Of a DNA stretch of 64,000 bases, positions 20,970 to 30,889 are shown in pieces. The stretch lies in contig NW_027506872.1 in assembly GCF_052324685.1 (NCBI RefSeq), positions 2,921,432 through 2,985,431 on the forward strand, written 5' to 3'. The position numbers were made by a program, and so were the translations under genes. The DNA comes from Brachyhypopomus gauderio. Taxonomy: Eukaryota > Chordata > Actinopteri > Gymnotiformes > Hypopomidae. Every line of letters begins with the position of its first letter. Position 1 is the stretch's first letter. Below the pieces are notes generated by a model, which was not told where the DNA came from, ran no database searches, and saw only the letters and a program-made list of their open reading frames with translations.

Positions 20970-22670
20970 TCAGCCTCTTTTGCACTGAAGGATCAGCTGA
21001 CTGCATATGGCGTCCTGCCGCTGATGTTCAGCTATCTGCTGGAGTTTGGACTGAGATGCAGGTAAGCTGTCATGTACTGTGTTAACGAAAATCTGTACTT
21101 CCCCTTCCATCTGTGTTTCTTCTGCTGTCATTGGACGCCTTATCGGAGCTCTGGACAGTGTGTCTGCTGTGATGAGGGCTTTTCCGGGAACATGCACAAT
21201 GTTGTATGTAAACCTAAGCAATCGCAGGCGGAATCGCTGAATCCTGGGAGGTAAGTCATCCAGTGCTTTTGTCCCCAACAGTGCGATGAGGGGTTTATGG
21301 TCAGTTTCTATTGTGAACTGTAATCCAATGAGGTATGAACTTAGCCTCTCACAGGCCCAGGTGACGGCCAGTGCCTCCTTTTCCACCTGGGCATATCGTT
21401 GCTCTGTCTCAGAAAGGCTCCGAGAAATGTAGGCAACTGGACGCCACTGCATGTTTTCGTCTCTCTGCATTAAGATTGCCCCAAGGCCAAAGGACGATGC
21501 ATCCGCAGACACCTTTGTCTTGGCCTGTGGTCTGTATTGAGCCAAGACCGTTGGTGATGTCAGCTCATTCTTGAGCTTGTCAAAGGCTGTCTGCTGTATA
21601 TGACGCCAGGACCAATCATTGTCTTTTACCAGCAGATCTCTGAGCGGTTTGGTCAAATCTGCAAAGTGAGGAATGAATTTTGCAACATATGTCACCATCC
21701 CCAAAAACCGCCTAATGTCTGCTGTGTTCTGTGGCACAGGCATGTCTGTAATGGCTCTGATTTTGTCAGGGTCAGGTTCAATGCCTGCTGCACTGATTTT
21801 ATGTCCTACAAACACAACTTCCGACTGTGCAAAGGTGCATTTCTCATTTAGTGTTAGTCCTGCCTCTTGAAGTCGTGTCAGGACAGCTGTGAGCTGCTCA
21901 TCATGCTCCGCTGTATTTTCTCCAGATACAAGAACATCATCTGCATGGCATATAACCCCTTTAAGACCCGCCAAGAGCTGGGACATGTGTCTTTGAAAAT
22001 GTTCTGGCCCAGAATTTATCCCAAAAGGGAGTACATTGAAACAGAAACGGCCAAAGGGAGTAATAAATGTTGTTAGTTCCCTACATTCTTGTGCTAATGG
22101 TATTTGCCAAAAGCCACTACGTACATCCAATTTTGTGAAAAATTGTGCACCATTCAGCTGTGCTAATGACTGGTCCACTGAAGGCAAGATATGTCTTTCT
22201 CTGCACACGCTTTCATTGAGCTTGGTGAGGTCAACACAAAGTCTGATTTTGCCACTGGGTTTTGGGACTACTACAATCCTCGCACACCACTCAGTGGGTT
22301 TCTCTATTCTGGAGATGACCCCCATTTCCTCCATCCTTTTCAGTTCCTCTTTGACTTTTTCAGTTAGGGGTATTGGCACACGGCGAGGGGTTGTAAGGGC
22401 ATAGGGGACCGCATCTTCTCTCAGGCGGATACGGTAGTCACCTTCTAGTCTCCCTAATCCCATGAACACCTTTGGGAATTTCTTTTTGAATGTTTTCTCT
22501 GGTTCCCCATTCACTTCTGGTGTGTCAATTTCCTCCATTCGCTCAACAAGGTGTAGTGCTGTAAGTGCTGGTAAGCCCAGCAGTGGCCTGGCTAAATTAT
22601 CGATGATAAACACTGGCTGAGTCGAATCTCTGTTCTTGCTTTCAAGACTACACTGAATCTTCCCTACCAC
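20970..22670 (-). pseudogene. Gypsy reverse transcriptase and RNase H
   Basis: 566 codons, K02A2.6-like. RT motifs include KLDVRSGFWQI, FGINSGPEHFQ and the catalytic ICHADDVLV. RNase H follows with SADASSFGLGA, EKEALAVTWACERL and ETDHKPL, and the usual tether LSRAPI. It is interrupted at its end by TGA (20970-20972) and a second TGA two codons on (20964-20966), after which the frame continues into integrase. Confidence 0.95.
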
Positions 22671-22703
22671 CGCCAGCCTGGCAGAATTTGGGCCAAACAG
22701 TTT

Positions 22704-23165
22704 TTAGGGGGTGTGCAGTAGGGGGCCGTCTCTTTTATAGCTATACAGTCTGGTAGGAATGGCGGTCACCGCTGCCCCTGTATCTAGTTTAAAGGAAACT
22801 ACAGTGCCATTCAGTTTGACGTCTGAGTACCAGCCAGTGCTGTCTGACCTCACCTCACCTAGAAACAGGCTGTCCTGGCAGAGTTCCTCTTCATCTGGCA
22901 CCTCGTGTACAGGCTGCTTAGACTTGCAGACGGCTGCAAAGTGTCCTCGTTTGTGACATTTCCTGCATGTAGCCTCTTTGGCAGGACAGTCTTTCCAATT
23001 GTGTGACTGAGCCCTCCCACATCTATAACAGACAGATGATGTAGCATACTTGTTCTGTTTAGCTCTCTGTTGTGCACTCCCCTCTTTCTTCTGGGCAAGT
23101 GAAAGCACGTGCATCTCTTCACTAGGCTCTTTAATGGGCGCCTGGCCACTCGCACCGCGCAGCAA
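22704..23165 (-). pseudogene. Gypsy nucleocapsid and protease
   Basis: Same frame as the Gag part. A variant zinc knuckle CYRCGRAQSHNWKDC and a canonical one CRKCHKRGHFAAVC are followed by an aspartic protease with active site FKLDTGAAV. It ends with TAA at 22704-22706, again in frame with the RT part. Confidence 0.92.
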
Positions 23166-23174
23166 CCCCTGTTG

Positions 23175-23744
23175 TTATTTCACAGTTTCGCTCTGTTTTA
23201 CTCGCTGTACCGCTGTAGTCAGGGTCAGTTTTGCATCCATCTGTAATTTCTCGGAGAGGGTGACATCTCTTATGCCGACAACAATGCGATCGCGGATCAG
23301 TTCATCTCTGAGAGCCCCGAACTTGCAATAATCCGCCTGTTTGTGAACCGCGGTGATAAAGCTATCTGCCGTTTCTCCCGGTTCCTGTTTACGCATATTA
23401 AACTTTGCCCTTTCGAAAATGACATTGTGTTCTCCAATGAAATGGGCGTCAAAGCACGTTTTTACTTTTTCGTAGACCAACTTGTCCCCTTCCGTTAGCT
23501 CTGATGCATTTAAAATATCTTCGGATTCATCTCCCATAGAATATATCAACGTATTAACTTGAAAAGCTTCTTCCCTTTTAGCCAACCCCGATACAACCCT
23601 GTACCTCTCAAACCGTCGGATCCATTTGGGCCAGTTTTGAATATCTCTGCAGTCAAACTTTTCTGGTGGGTTTATGCGAAACACCTCTCCATCGTAGCTA
23701 GCTGCAGCGGAGCCTCCCGCGCGTTCCCTCTCTGTGTCGGACAT
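23175..23744 (-). pseudogene. Gypsy Gag, N-terminal part
   Basis: 189 codons from MSDTERERAGG. It contains the Gag capsid-like region (WPKWIRRFERYRV, DSFITAVHKQADYC, RDRIVVGIRD). It ends at an in-frame TAA (23175-23177) before the zinc knuckles, and the same frame continues on the other side. The TAA is one C-to-T change from a CAA codon, or one A-to-T change from AAA. Confidence 0.9.
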
Positions 23745-23839
23745 TTCGAATACAAATCAATGCTTAATCCTCGCTATGCAGTTCTTGTGACGTTAATTTC
23801 GTTTACATCAGGAATAAAACGCACATCATTGAAGAGGCA

Positions 23840-23854
23840 CCACTTCTGACACCA
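23840..23854 (-). promoter_or_regulatory. Primer binding site, tRNA-Leu type
   Basis: Minus strand reads TGGTGTCAGAAGTGG directly after the 5' LTR. This is complementary to the 3' end of vertebrate tRNA-Leu (CCACTTCTGACA plus CCA) over 15 nt. Confidence 0.75.
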
Positions 23855-24008
23855 TGTGGTAATTTTTAGATTAGTCAGGAATGACTCGAACTACAGCTTG
23901 TCTTTAGCCAGCAGGCATAGTTTACTTAACTCTCCTTTTACCTGTGCCCATACATGTACATAATCCCGCCTTCAGTACGGAACGCCCAGAGGACCACAAC
24001 TCACCACA
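23855..24008 (-). repeat. 5' LTR of Gypsy element
   Basis: 154 bp partner of 19524-19677. On the coding (minus) strand it is the upstream LTR, followed immediately by the primer binding site at 23854. Confidence 0.93.
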
Positions 24009-24306
24009 ACCTGGCAGGTGAGGCACTGGAGAAGAAGTCTATCTGTGACCGTGTGTGCTGTGCTGAAGACGCTTCCTTCCACTCGCTGAACTGAACTGCT
24101 GCTGCAGCGCATCTGATGTTAAAGGAAGAGAGAGGTCGGGTGTATGCGAGGTGGTGGCTCATTTCAGGGCATTGTTTTAATCGCTCAGGTTTTCAAAAGA
24201 TAATTTCAAACCGACCTCAGTAAAATGATAATAATAATAGTAAAAAATAAAAATAAAAAACACTGAAGTTTCAAAAGCGTACTTTCGTTGATAAAGGGCA
24301 GAGTTG

Positions 24307-24363
24307 AGTTTTCTTGCAAGAATGAGGAAGTGTGAAATGTCTACTTTTCACAAAAGTCACAAA
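24307..24363. other. Junction sequence after copy 1
   Basis: TTTTCTTGCAAGAATGAGGA at about 24309 recurs at about 62279 beside the mariner-like element. This suggests copy 1 lost the equivalent of roughly 57551-62277 by deletion. Confidence 0.55.
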
Positions 24364-24410
24364 CAGGGGCGTTGCCTGGGTATGTAAAGAGCCGGGGCTC
24401 AGCCCAATTA
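24364..24410 (+). repeat. hAT-like terminus, copy-1 right border
   Basis: CAGGGGCGTTGCCTGGGTAT onward. It is an inverted match of 1822-1868 with two mismatches in 47 bp and is followed by AATTAATTATATATATAT. It is not present at the corresponding place after copy 2. Confidence 0.7.
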
Positions 24411-24500
24411 ATTATATATATATTGTTTCCTTGCAGAGTGGCATAGTGTAAAACTCACTATATTGCAAGATATAACAGGTATAGAGGGTAGACACCATAC

Positions 24501-24987
24501 CTGGACATATTGTTGGTGGAGTTCCTTAACCCTCTCACTGTTCCTCTCAAAAGGAACTGTGTACAATTGCTTCATGCGAACTTTGTGTTTAGTCAGAGTC
24601 CGGGCAATGGTTGTCAGGCTAATGCTCTCCACATTGTGAAATAACTGGTCATTTTCTATTATTTTGGTCTGAATTTCTTTAAGTTTTATTGTCAGCAATG
24701 ACCATGTCTACAATGGCATGCTCCTGGTCTTCACTCAGGAGTTTTCCCCTTTCCCCAGAGGGAGGCAGACGTTGCAGCCTTTAGTGTAAAAGAACAAAAA
24801 CACAACATATGTATTAGTGGTAGGACTACAGGTACTATAGTGTCAGATATAGCATCAATAGGAATATACTTGTGAAATGTATTGTTTACCTGCTAGTTTG
24901 TTTAAAGGTCCGGATAATGGAAGCCACAGTTGAGCGTCTGAGGTTAGGCTGCACTCTTTCACCAGCTTCTCTCAGTGATAGACCATA
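24501..24987 (-). pseudogene. Mariner/IS630-type transposase, N-terminal exons
   Basis: Two exons on the minus strand: 24987-24890 (LREAGERVQPNLRRSTVASI; truncated upstream by a repeat) and 24778-24501. The second carries a homeo-like helix-turn-helix and ends QLYTVPFERNSERVKELHQQ. Donor GTAAAC and acceptor ACTAAAG join them in frame; a GTATGG donor follows the second. The catalytic half is absent here, but a DDE half of the same family lies at 59704-60021. Confidence 0.75.
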
Positions 24988-25450
24988 ACCTCGGACATAC
25001 TATGTCCTAATACTACATACATATTTACCTATGTCATATGATATGGCATATAACGTCATACCACCACAGTTTAAAGACCGCTATTCGTTAAAAGCGCCAT
25101 TCCATATTTTTGTTTTATATCAAATCAAATCAAATATATTTATATAGCGCTTTTCACAACACATGTTGTCACAAAGCGCTTTACAGGATTTACAAGGTTA
25201 ACAATACTATGGGTCCAAATCCCTAATGAGCAAGCCAAAGGCGACAGTGGCGAGGAAAAACTCCCTAGATGGTGGGGAATAGGAAGAAACCTTGGGAGGA
25301 CCAAGACTCAAAAGGGAACCCATCCTCCATTGGGCGGCCCATTAACACACAAATTACACAAAAACAAATTATACAGACGAATACACAAGTCACAAACAAA
25401 TCACACAATCAGGCTAAGTATAAGGTAACTAGAATGAAAGTTCTGGGTGT
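24985..25450. repeat. Dispersed fish retroposon, first instance
   Basis: A unit starting ACCTCGGACATACTATG and containing TATATAGCGCTTTTCACAAC and GAGGAAAAACTCCCTAGATG recurs at 63645-64000 in the same orientation with few differences. The 'tatatagcgctttt' class is ubiquitous in teleosts. The 150 bp before it are shared as well, so the repeat unit is longer than the common core, or the duplication extends this far. Confidence 0.75.
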
Positions 25451-25487
25451 TGATATAGTCAATGTAAATGTCTTGTGATGAACACCC

Positions 25488-25714
25488 GGTTCTCTACGGC
25501 CGAAACCATTACAACCTCATTCCTCTCCATAGGTTCGTACACAGCATCTTCTTCCTCTCCTTTGCCGTCGTTGACATACACAGCTTCATCATCTTCATCA
25601 TCTCCATCATCTGCTGATTCATACACCCCATCGTCATCGTCAAAGTTGTGACCGAAGCTGAAGACACTTCCTTCACCTCGCTGAACTGAACTGCTGCTGC
25701 AGCGCATCTGGTGT
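25488..25714 (-). other. hAT-related fragment with acidic reading frame
   Basis: The right part (GAAGACACTTCCTTCACCTC...GCAGCGCATCTG) matches the interior of the hAT MITE (for example 57313-57362). On the minus strand it runs into an aspartate/glutamate-rich frame of about 80 codons. It may be a transposase-gene remnant from a longer relative of that MITE; the function is unknown. Confidence 0.35.
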
Positions 25715-25716
25715 TA

Positions 25717-26352
25717 CAGTTTTTCTCAGTCGATGTGGTTCATTTCTCACATCATGGTTTACATTGGCATCACAACTAGTGCATTTCTCATAACAGTGCA
25801 AACAGCAGAACTCAATGAAATACCTGCAAAAGCACATACTTCACTCAAAATACTTTGTTTTTGCCTCAAAAGCAAATTTTTAGGTCAGTCAATTTATCAG
25901 TGCCATCAGAGTATCTAGTTTGTGTGCCATCGCCTATGAACAATGCAGTCAAAATACTTAGTCATGTTGTCAGTGCAACTATAAGTCACAGTCAGTGCAG
26001 ACTGTATATTCTGATGGAAACTAGCTAAGCTTTTGATTTCAAGAACGCTGTACATTCTATGGTATATCAAATACATCAGGGGTGCCCATTACGTCGATCG
26101 CGAAGGAATTGTGGGTAGATCGCATGACATTACTGTAAAAAGTAGTGGATGAATGACAGGCTATAGTCCGTCTGCACTGATGGTTGTATTTTGATTGACA
26201 TACATGGTAGCCAATCTGACGTCTAGGGTTTGACACATGAGAAATGCAATTATGATGTGCACAAGTAATAAGGAGATGTGGAGATTGAATGAACAGTTTT
26301 GAGAATTTCAATTCTGATCTGAGAAATGAACCAAATAGATTGAGAGAAACTG
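25717..26352. mobile_element. Mariner-type MITE
   Basis: Inverted ends CAGTTTTTCTCAGTCGATGT and, from the other side, CAGTTTCTCTCAATCTATTT, flanked by TA on both sides; both continue with GGTTCATTTCTCA. Inside, a hAT-type start CAGGGGTGCCCATTACGTCG occurs at 26079. It is non-coding. Confidence 0.75.
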
Positions 26353-26382
26353 TAATGGGAAATCATCTATAAATAAACTTAC

Positions 26383-28319
26383 CATCCTCTGCTTCAGCCC
26401 ATTGTCTAACAGTCTTTTTTCAAAATCTTCTCGGGCCTCCATTGAATTTAGCGGGAAAACTTTAATTTCCTCCTCATCCTGGACCTGTTGTGAGGGCAAA
26501 ATCGCTGGCCTCCCACAAGAGACTCAACAAGTGATGTGAGGTAAGTAATCTTCAGGTCCATCTCTCTCAGTGCCTCTAACACTGTTCTGTCTATAGCTGC
26601 AAAAATAAGATACAAATTATCCTTTTACTCATTGTAAGCAATTTATAAACTACTTTGTCTTAAAGACCAAACGTACGTGTGCACTGATTATTGATGAACC
26701 TCCTTGAGGGTCCCTGTTGTGCAGTGGGTGCTGTTTACAGTACAAGGTTTAAATAAACATATTAATTTTAGTAATCTAAGAAGTGATTGTAAATATGAGT
26801 GTTTATTTATACATACTGACAAATGTCTATACAAACTGTAATGTGCTCCAAAATGGAGCTGATAAAATAGACAGTAAGCATAGATACAAGGAGGTGCATG
26901 TGTGTATATGGCTTGTAAAGTTGAAGGTACACTCACCATTTGTATGATGAAGAACATCCTGGCCTTGTCTTGTGTCCTGAGATGGCCATGTGTACGTATT
27001 GGGCATGTTCCACCTTGTTTCTTGTGGTGTAGGTGCTGTTAACATGGAAATGTAAGGAAAAAGTCAAAGATTAGATAGATTTTTGTGACTACACTCCAAA
27101 CATATACAGATTAATATTGATGATCTCAGTATTTCTAGTGTTACTTAATGATTGGTATTACCTTGCATATTTAACAGATCTGCATAAATATTGTCTCCCT
27201 GCTGATTGTCCTGGGCTAAAGATCAAACAATTTTGGTAAGTTAACTGCCATACTATAAATTGACATTGTTTGCTCAGTTGTTTAAAGAAGCATATATTGT
27301 ATAACTGTTGGGCTACTAAGTAGTTTTGATCTGCTTTCCTGTACATTCTTGTAATAACTTGATTATCCAAGGATTTTACTTGGATTTTATAAGGGCTTTT
27401 TATATTTACAGGAAATCGTTTAAATGATTGTTCATGGCAGTTGGCCATGTGCTGTAGATGCTGTAGTATTTATTTAAATACATCTAGGCATTATATCATG
27501 AACATATGATGGTTTGATGCACCACTCTTGTTCTACTCTTCCTCCCGACTGGAAGGTGCTTGCTTGTTTCAGGGCCTAGTTTTCTCTTCAGCATATGGAA
27601 TGTGTTCTGATTTTTTATATAAATCTTTCAGCTGTATCAAGGATGTGTCTTTGTCTCAAACAGTACTGTAAAAGTACAGTAATAAACCATTATGACAGCA
27701 TCCATATTGTGAAGTTAAATGCAGTACCATTATGTGTTTGTCCAGACTGTCTACATGTCTGTGGTGGGGCTGGGGGTCTTGGGGTAGAAGGAATTTGTTT
27801 TTTTATAGGTGGTGTTTCATCTTCGTCCGATGAAGAATAATCTTTTCTTCTACAAATAAAATTATGTTAATAACTGATTCTATCACAGAACTGTTTTAAA
27901 ACATTAATTGTACAGAATGCACAGCTGACTTGCTGACTCTCTTTCCTAAAACCTCTGTGTCAGAGTTAAAATCTGATGTATAGCACGACTTTTTCCATTT
28001 AGAAAAAAACTTATCAAATGATTCTGGGGGGAAAGAGTGACGGCCATGAAAAAGAACCATCTGTCATGCTATGATAAGGTCATATTAATATTTTGTATTG
28101 TATATGTTAACATATGCATGTCTTTATTACCTGATTCATAAAGGATTCACACACTGTGTTTTTCCACCCTTTATTTGGCTGGGGAACCTCCGCTTTTTAA
28201 ACACTTTTTTAAAGTCGGCTTTGATCTTTATAGGGAGACCAGGAGAACCCGTCCATGTACCAGGACTTTGCCACTGGTCCAGTTTGCCCCTCCTTAACAA
28301 ACTCCACTATGAGGTACAT
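26383..28319 (-). pseudogene. DUF4806-type transposon protein, N-terminal exons
   Basis: Five exons with GT-AG borders: 28319-28131 (MYLIVEFVKEGQTGPVAKSW start), 27849-27728 (acidic/proline-rich, DYSSSDEDETPP), 27215-27161, 27035-26937 and 26596-26383. The last begins a DUF4806-like segment (EIKVFPLNSMEAREDFEKRL). Stops in exon 1 (near 28215) make it a pseudogene, and the rest of the domain is missing beyond the mariner MITE. Such genes are partners of CACTA-like transposases in fish, and one lies just upstream at 30890-32600. Confidence 0.6.
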
Positions 28320-29842
28320 TGTAAGCTGTACTGCTCCACCCCTCTGAGGGACAAACACAACACAACAACAACAACGACAACTACCGCTGTAGACGGAGGC
28401 GACCGGTAGGGGGCCCGGCGTACCGTGACAGACCCCCCCACCAAGCTGCACTCCCCTCCACTGGGTATGTGGCACACAGCGGCAGAACACAAAACATGAA
28501 GGGGCAGGAAGGCAGGGACAAGGCAGGGACACACTCCCTGCAGTCCAGGAGCTGAAACAAAGAACATAAAACACAGGTTAGCTCACCTTCCTGGGTGGGA
28601 CCCTGGACCGACTGGGCCGTCAACAAGACAAAACCACGCCCCAGTCGGTCACAGGGCCCTCACGCCCTAACCGGCATTTGGCCTCTTAGCCCCACACGTG
28701 TGTGGACGAGGAGCTATGATACCTCATTCGTCCGTGGTGTCTGTGTGTACAGGTCACCTCCCTGGGGCACGGCTACACCACCCACTCACCGCTCCCGGAC
28801 CTACCTCTCGACTCGGAGTACCATGACCCTGGGCAACCCTAACCGGCCAGGGAGACCGCCCCTCACGGGGAAGTACATAGCAGTGTGGACTCCTCCACCC
28901 CACCGGAGGTTCCAGGGGGGAAACACTCCTTCCCTACACCCCAAGACCTCCTGGTCACACCGAGCATTAGGGGGGACCTCTGTCTTCAGCAGGAGCTCTT
29001 CAGACAGAAGAGCCCTCAGGTCCCCACACATCCGTGGAGCCCTCACCCTCCAGGGGGGGCTCTTTTAGACCAGGCTCCTGTCACCCCATCACATAAGGGG
29101 ACTCCTGCCTACTTGGGAGATCCCACAAGGTCCAGGAGGGCTGCTATCCACCGCCAGGGAGAAGCACCTGCACATAACACTCACACACACACACTCATAC
29201 CAACACAAAACACATACGCGCACTTACCCTGATCCCTCTACCATGGGGGAGGGGTCTCCGTCTCAGCAGGGGACGTCCACCGGCTCAAGAGAACCCCCCC
29301 ACTTTCCTGGTCAGGGCCTCCCTTAGGAGCTGCATCCTCCATACCACACTCCGTGGCACGGGACCACCACTGGTCCACCCCCAACACACACTCAAGGGGG
29401 AGGAGCATGTGTGGAATTACACCAAAACAATTCACGCAACACACTAGGACAAAACGAACACACATGAGACGTGCTAACTCGCGTTCGGTGACGAGCCAAA
29501 CTGGCTCGTGTCACATTTAAACACAAATACACAACATCAAACGCCCGCGAGCAGCGCACTCCGGTCCACACGTCCACATAAACACAACAAAAAAAATACA
29601 TTCTCTCTCTTGCTCCAGTCCTGTTATCACATTCAACACACATAAAGACAAAACACAATCGACGGACGAGCATGAAGCGAGGGACGCGCAGGTTCATCAG
29701 AGAGGAGGAGTACAGCGGTCACCAACTCTAGTCCTCGCCGCGTTTCACCAAGTAAACAAGAAAAAAGAACGTTAAAACGGGGTGTGACTAGCGGAGACCA
29801 ACCCAGTTCACTCTCTGATGATACAAACAACATATTATACAT

Positions 29843-30444
29843 CAGGCCCGTAGCCAGGGGGGATCAGAGGGTTCGTTCGACCCCCCCCCCTTGCCCCCGC
29901 CCCCTCCCCCTCCCCCGTACACACATGCCCCCTTAAGATAGGTAGGCTATTCAACGAATGAATTGTTAATCTCCGGTGGATATACAGACAAACAAATAAG
30001 GACAGCAACAACAGACTCACAACAAACTTATAACAGTGTTGCCAACTCTCACGCAATGAGCGTGAGACACTCGCATTTGACTGTCTTCACACGCCATACA
30101 TTCGATTTCTCACGCTGAAAAAATCTAGTTTATTTATCTCCGATCTACATCTATGATTCAATGAGTTACTAGTTCGCTCTGGCGCCAACTACTGGCGATC
30201 GGTCGCTTTAGGCGCAACATAGAGGAAACATATAAGACATAACACCCCCCCCCCCCCCCGCATCAAATCTCACTCCTAGTGATTTTGAAAAGTTGACAAC
30301 CATGCTTATAATGAATAAAATATGTGTAAATTAAAAGGTTTGAAGTGCGCTCGTGTATTTAGGGGGCATTGGAGTAGAGAGGCAAATAAAGTCCACTTTT
30401 GGGGGAAAAAGATCCCCCCCATCACAATGCTGGCTACGGGCCTG
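29843..30444. mobile_element. Nested hAT-like element
   Basis: Ends CAGGCCCGTAGCCAGGGGGG and, inverted, CAGGCCCGTAGCCAGCATTG. Direct flanks match over only 5 bp (TACAT), not the usual 8. It carries the CAGTGTTGCCAACTCTCACG module at 30034-30220 and a C run at 30245. No coding sequence. Confidence 0.7.
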
Positions 30445-30535
30445 TACATGCAGACAAACACTTACCACGAGACATGACCACGAACGAAGGAGAAAGTAAA
30501 GGAGACTGGCGGCTTCCGAAAGCAGCTGGTCATTC

Positions 30536-30800
30536 TGTGACGGGCAGGGAGTGCGAAATAAAAAGGAAGCAATCACGCCAAGTCTCAGGGAAAAAGGATG
30601 GTTTAATAGAAAAAGTGCACAAACCAAAAACCCGTGACATGATCCAAATTAAGGATATAATGACCAGCAAAACGACCGACCCTCAGGTGAGACGGATCAC
30701 GGGCTCCACCCACCTGAGGGATGAACACAACACAACAATAACAACGACAACTACCGCTGTAGACAGAGGCGACCGGTAGGGGGCCCGCCGTACCGTGACA
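30536..30800 (-). repeat. Complete LTR of GC-rich element
   Basis: 265 bp. The minus strand begins TGTCACGGTACGGCGGGCCC and ends CCTGCCCGTCACA. A tri-nucleotide-like GTTGTCGTTGTTATTG stretch lies near its start. It aligns with 61799-62101. Confidence 0.8.
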
Positions 30801-30889
30801 GGCATAAAATTATAAAATTAGATTTATGATCTAATAAATTCTTTTTGATCACATTGTTGATCACAAAATACTAAAAGTATATTAGTAAT

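Larger units (their letters stand above)
19524..24008 (-). mobile_element. Ty3/Gypsy LTR retrotransposon
   Basis: Complete 4485 bp element: 154 bp LTRs (TGTGG...CCACA), 5 bp target duplication ACCTG (19519-19523 and 24009-24013), primer site, polypurine tract, and gag-pol in one frame of 1310 codons from 23744 to 19815. That frame is interrupted by four in-frame stops and no frameshift. Order Gag, zinc knuckles, protease, RT, RNase H, integrase is the Ty3/Gypsy order. The LTRs differ at one position by eye, so insertion was recent. Confidence 0.95.
1806..24306 (+). repeat. Segmental duplication, copy 1
   Basis: The same order of sequence recurs at 33361-57550 in the same orientation. Substitutions are sparse on inspection: the 312-codon frame at 6564-7502 differs from its partner at only about one residue. 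Copy-specific blocks are 2247-4611, 13753-15603 and 19524-24008. There is also a 50 bp tandem duplication near 16947, and about 85 bp near 16500 that copy 2 lacks. The left border lies in a (TA)n tract. Similarity stops at 24306, inside a hAT element. Confidence 0.95.
18818..24306. mobile_element. hAT MITE (copy 1), split by Gypsy and truncated on the right
   Basis: Starts CAGTGGTGTGCACAGACATT after CTTACTGT. The Ty3/Gypsy element 19524-24008 is inserted within it. After 24306 the sequence changes, so the last 44 bp present in copy 2 (57551-57594) and its target duplication are lost. Confidence 0.85.
28333..30800 (-). mobile_element. GC-rich non-autonomous LTR element, 3' LTR truncated
   Basis: The upstream LTR on the minus strand is complete (30536-30800, TGTCACGG...CGTCACA). 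The downstream LTR keeps only its first 98 bp (28333-28430) after a GGTGGGGGGGTC polypurine tract. The internal region has no retroviral enzymes. It is related to 60309-62101 along the LTR and interior. A hAT-like element (29843-30444) is nested inside. Its truncated end lies about 14 bp from the ATG of the DUF4806-type gene. Confidence 0.8.

Noticed and set aside
28595..29068. Long frames in the GC-rich LTR interiors (28595-29068, 60277-61015)
   Set aside because: Frames are not conserved between the two related elements and lie in GC-rich, stop-poor sequence.
29161..29220. CA-rich and TG-rich tracts (29185, 38683, 60437, 61013) as telomere-like or regulatory arrays
   Set aside because: Ordinary dinucleotide microsatellites within LTR elements.
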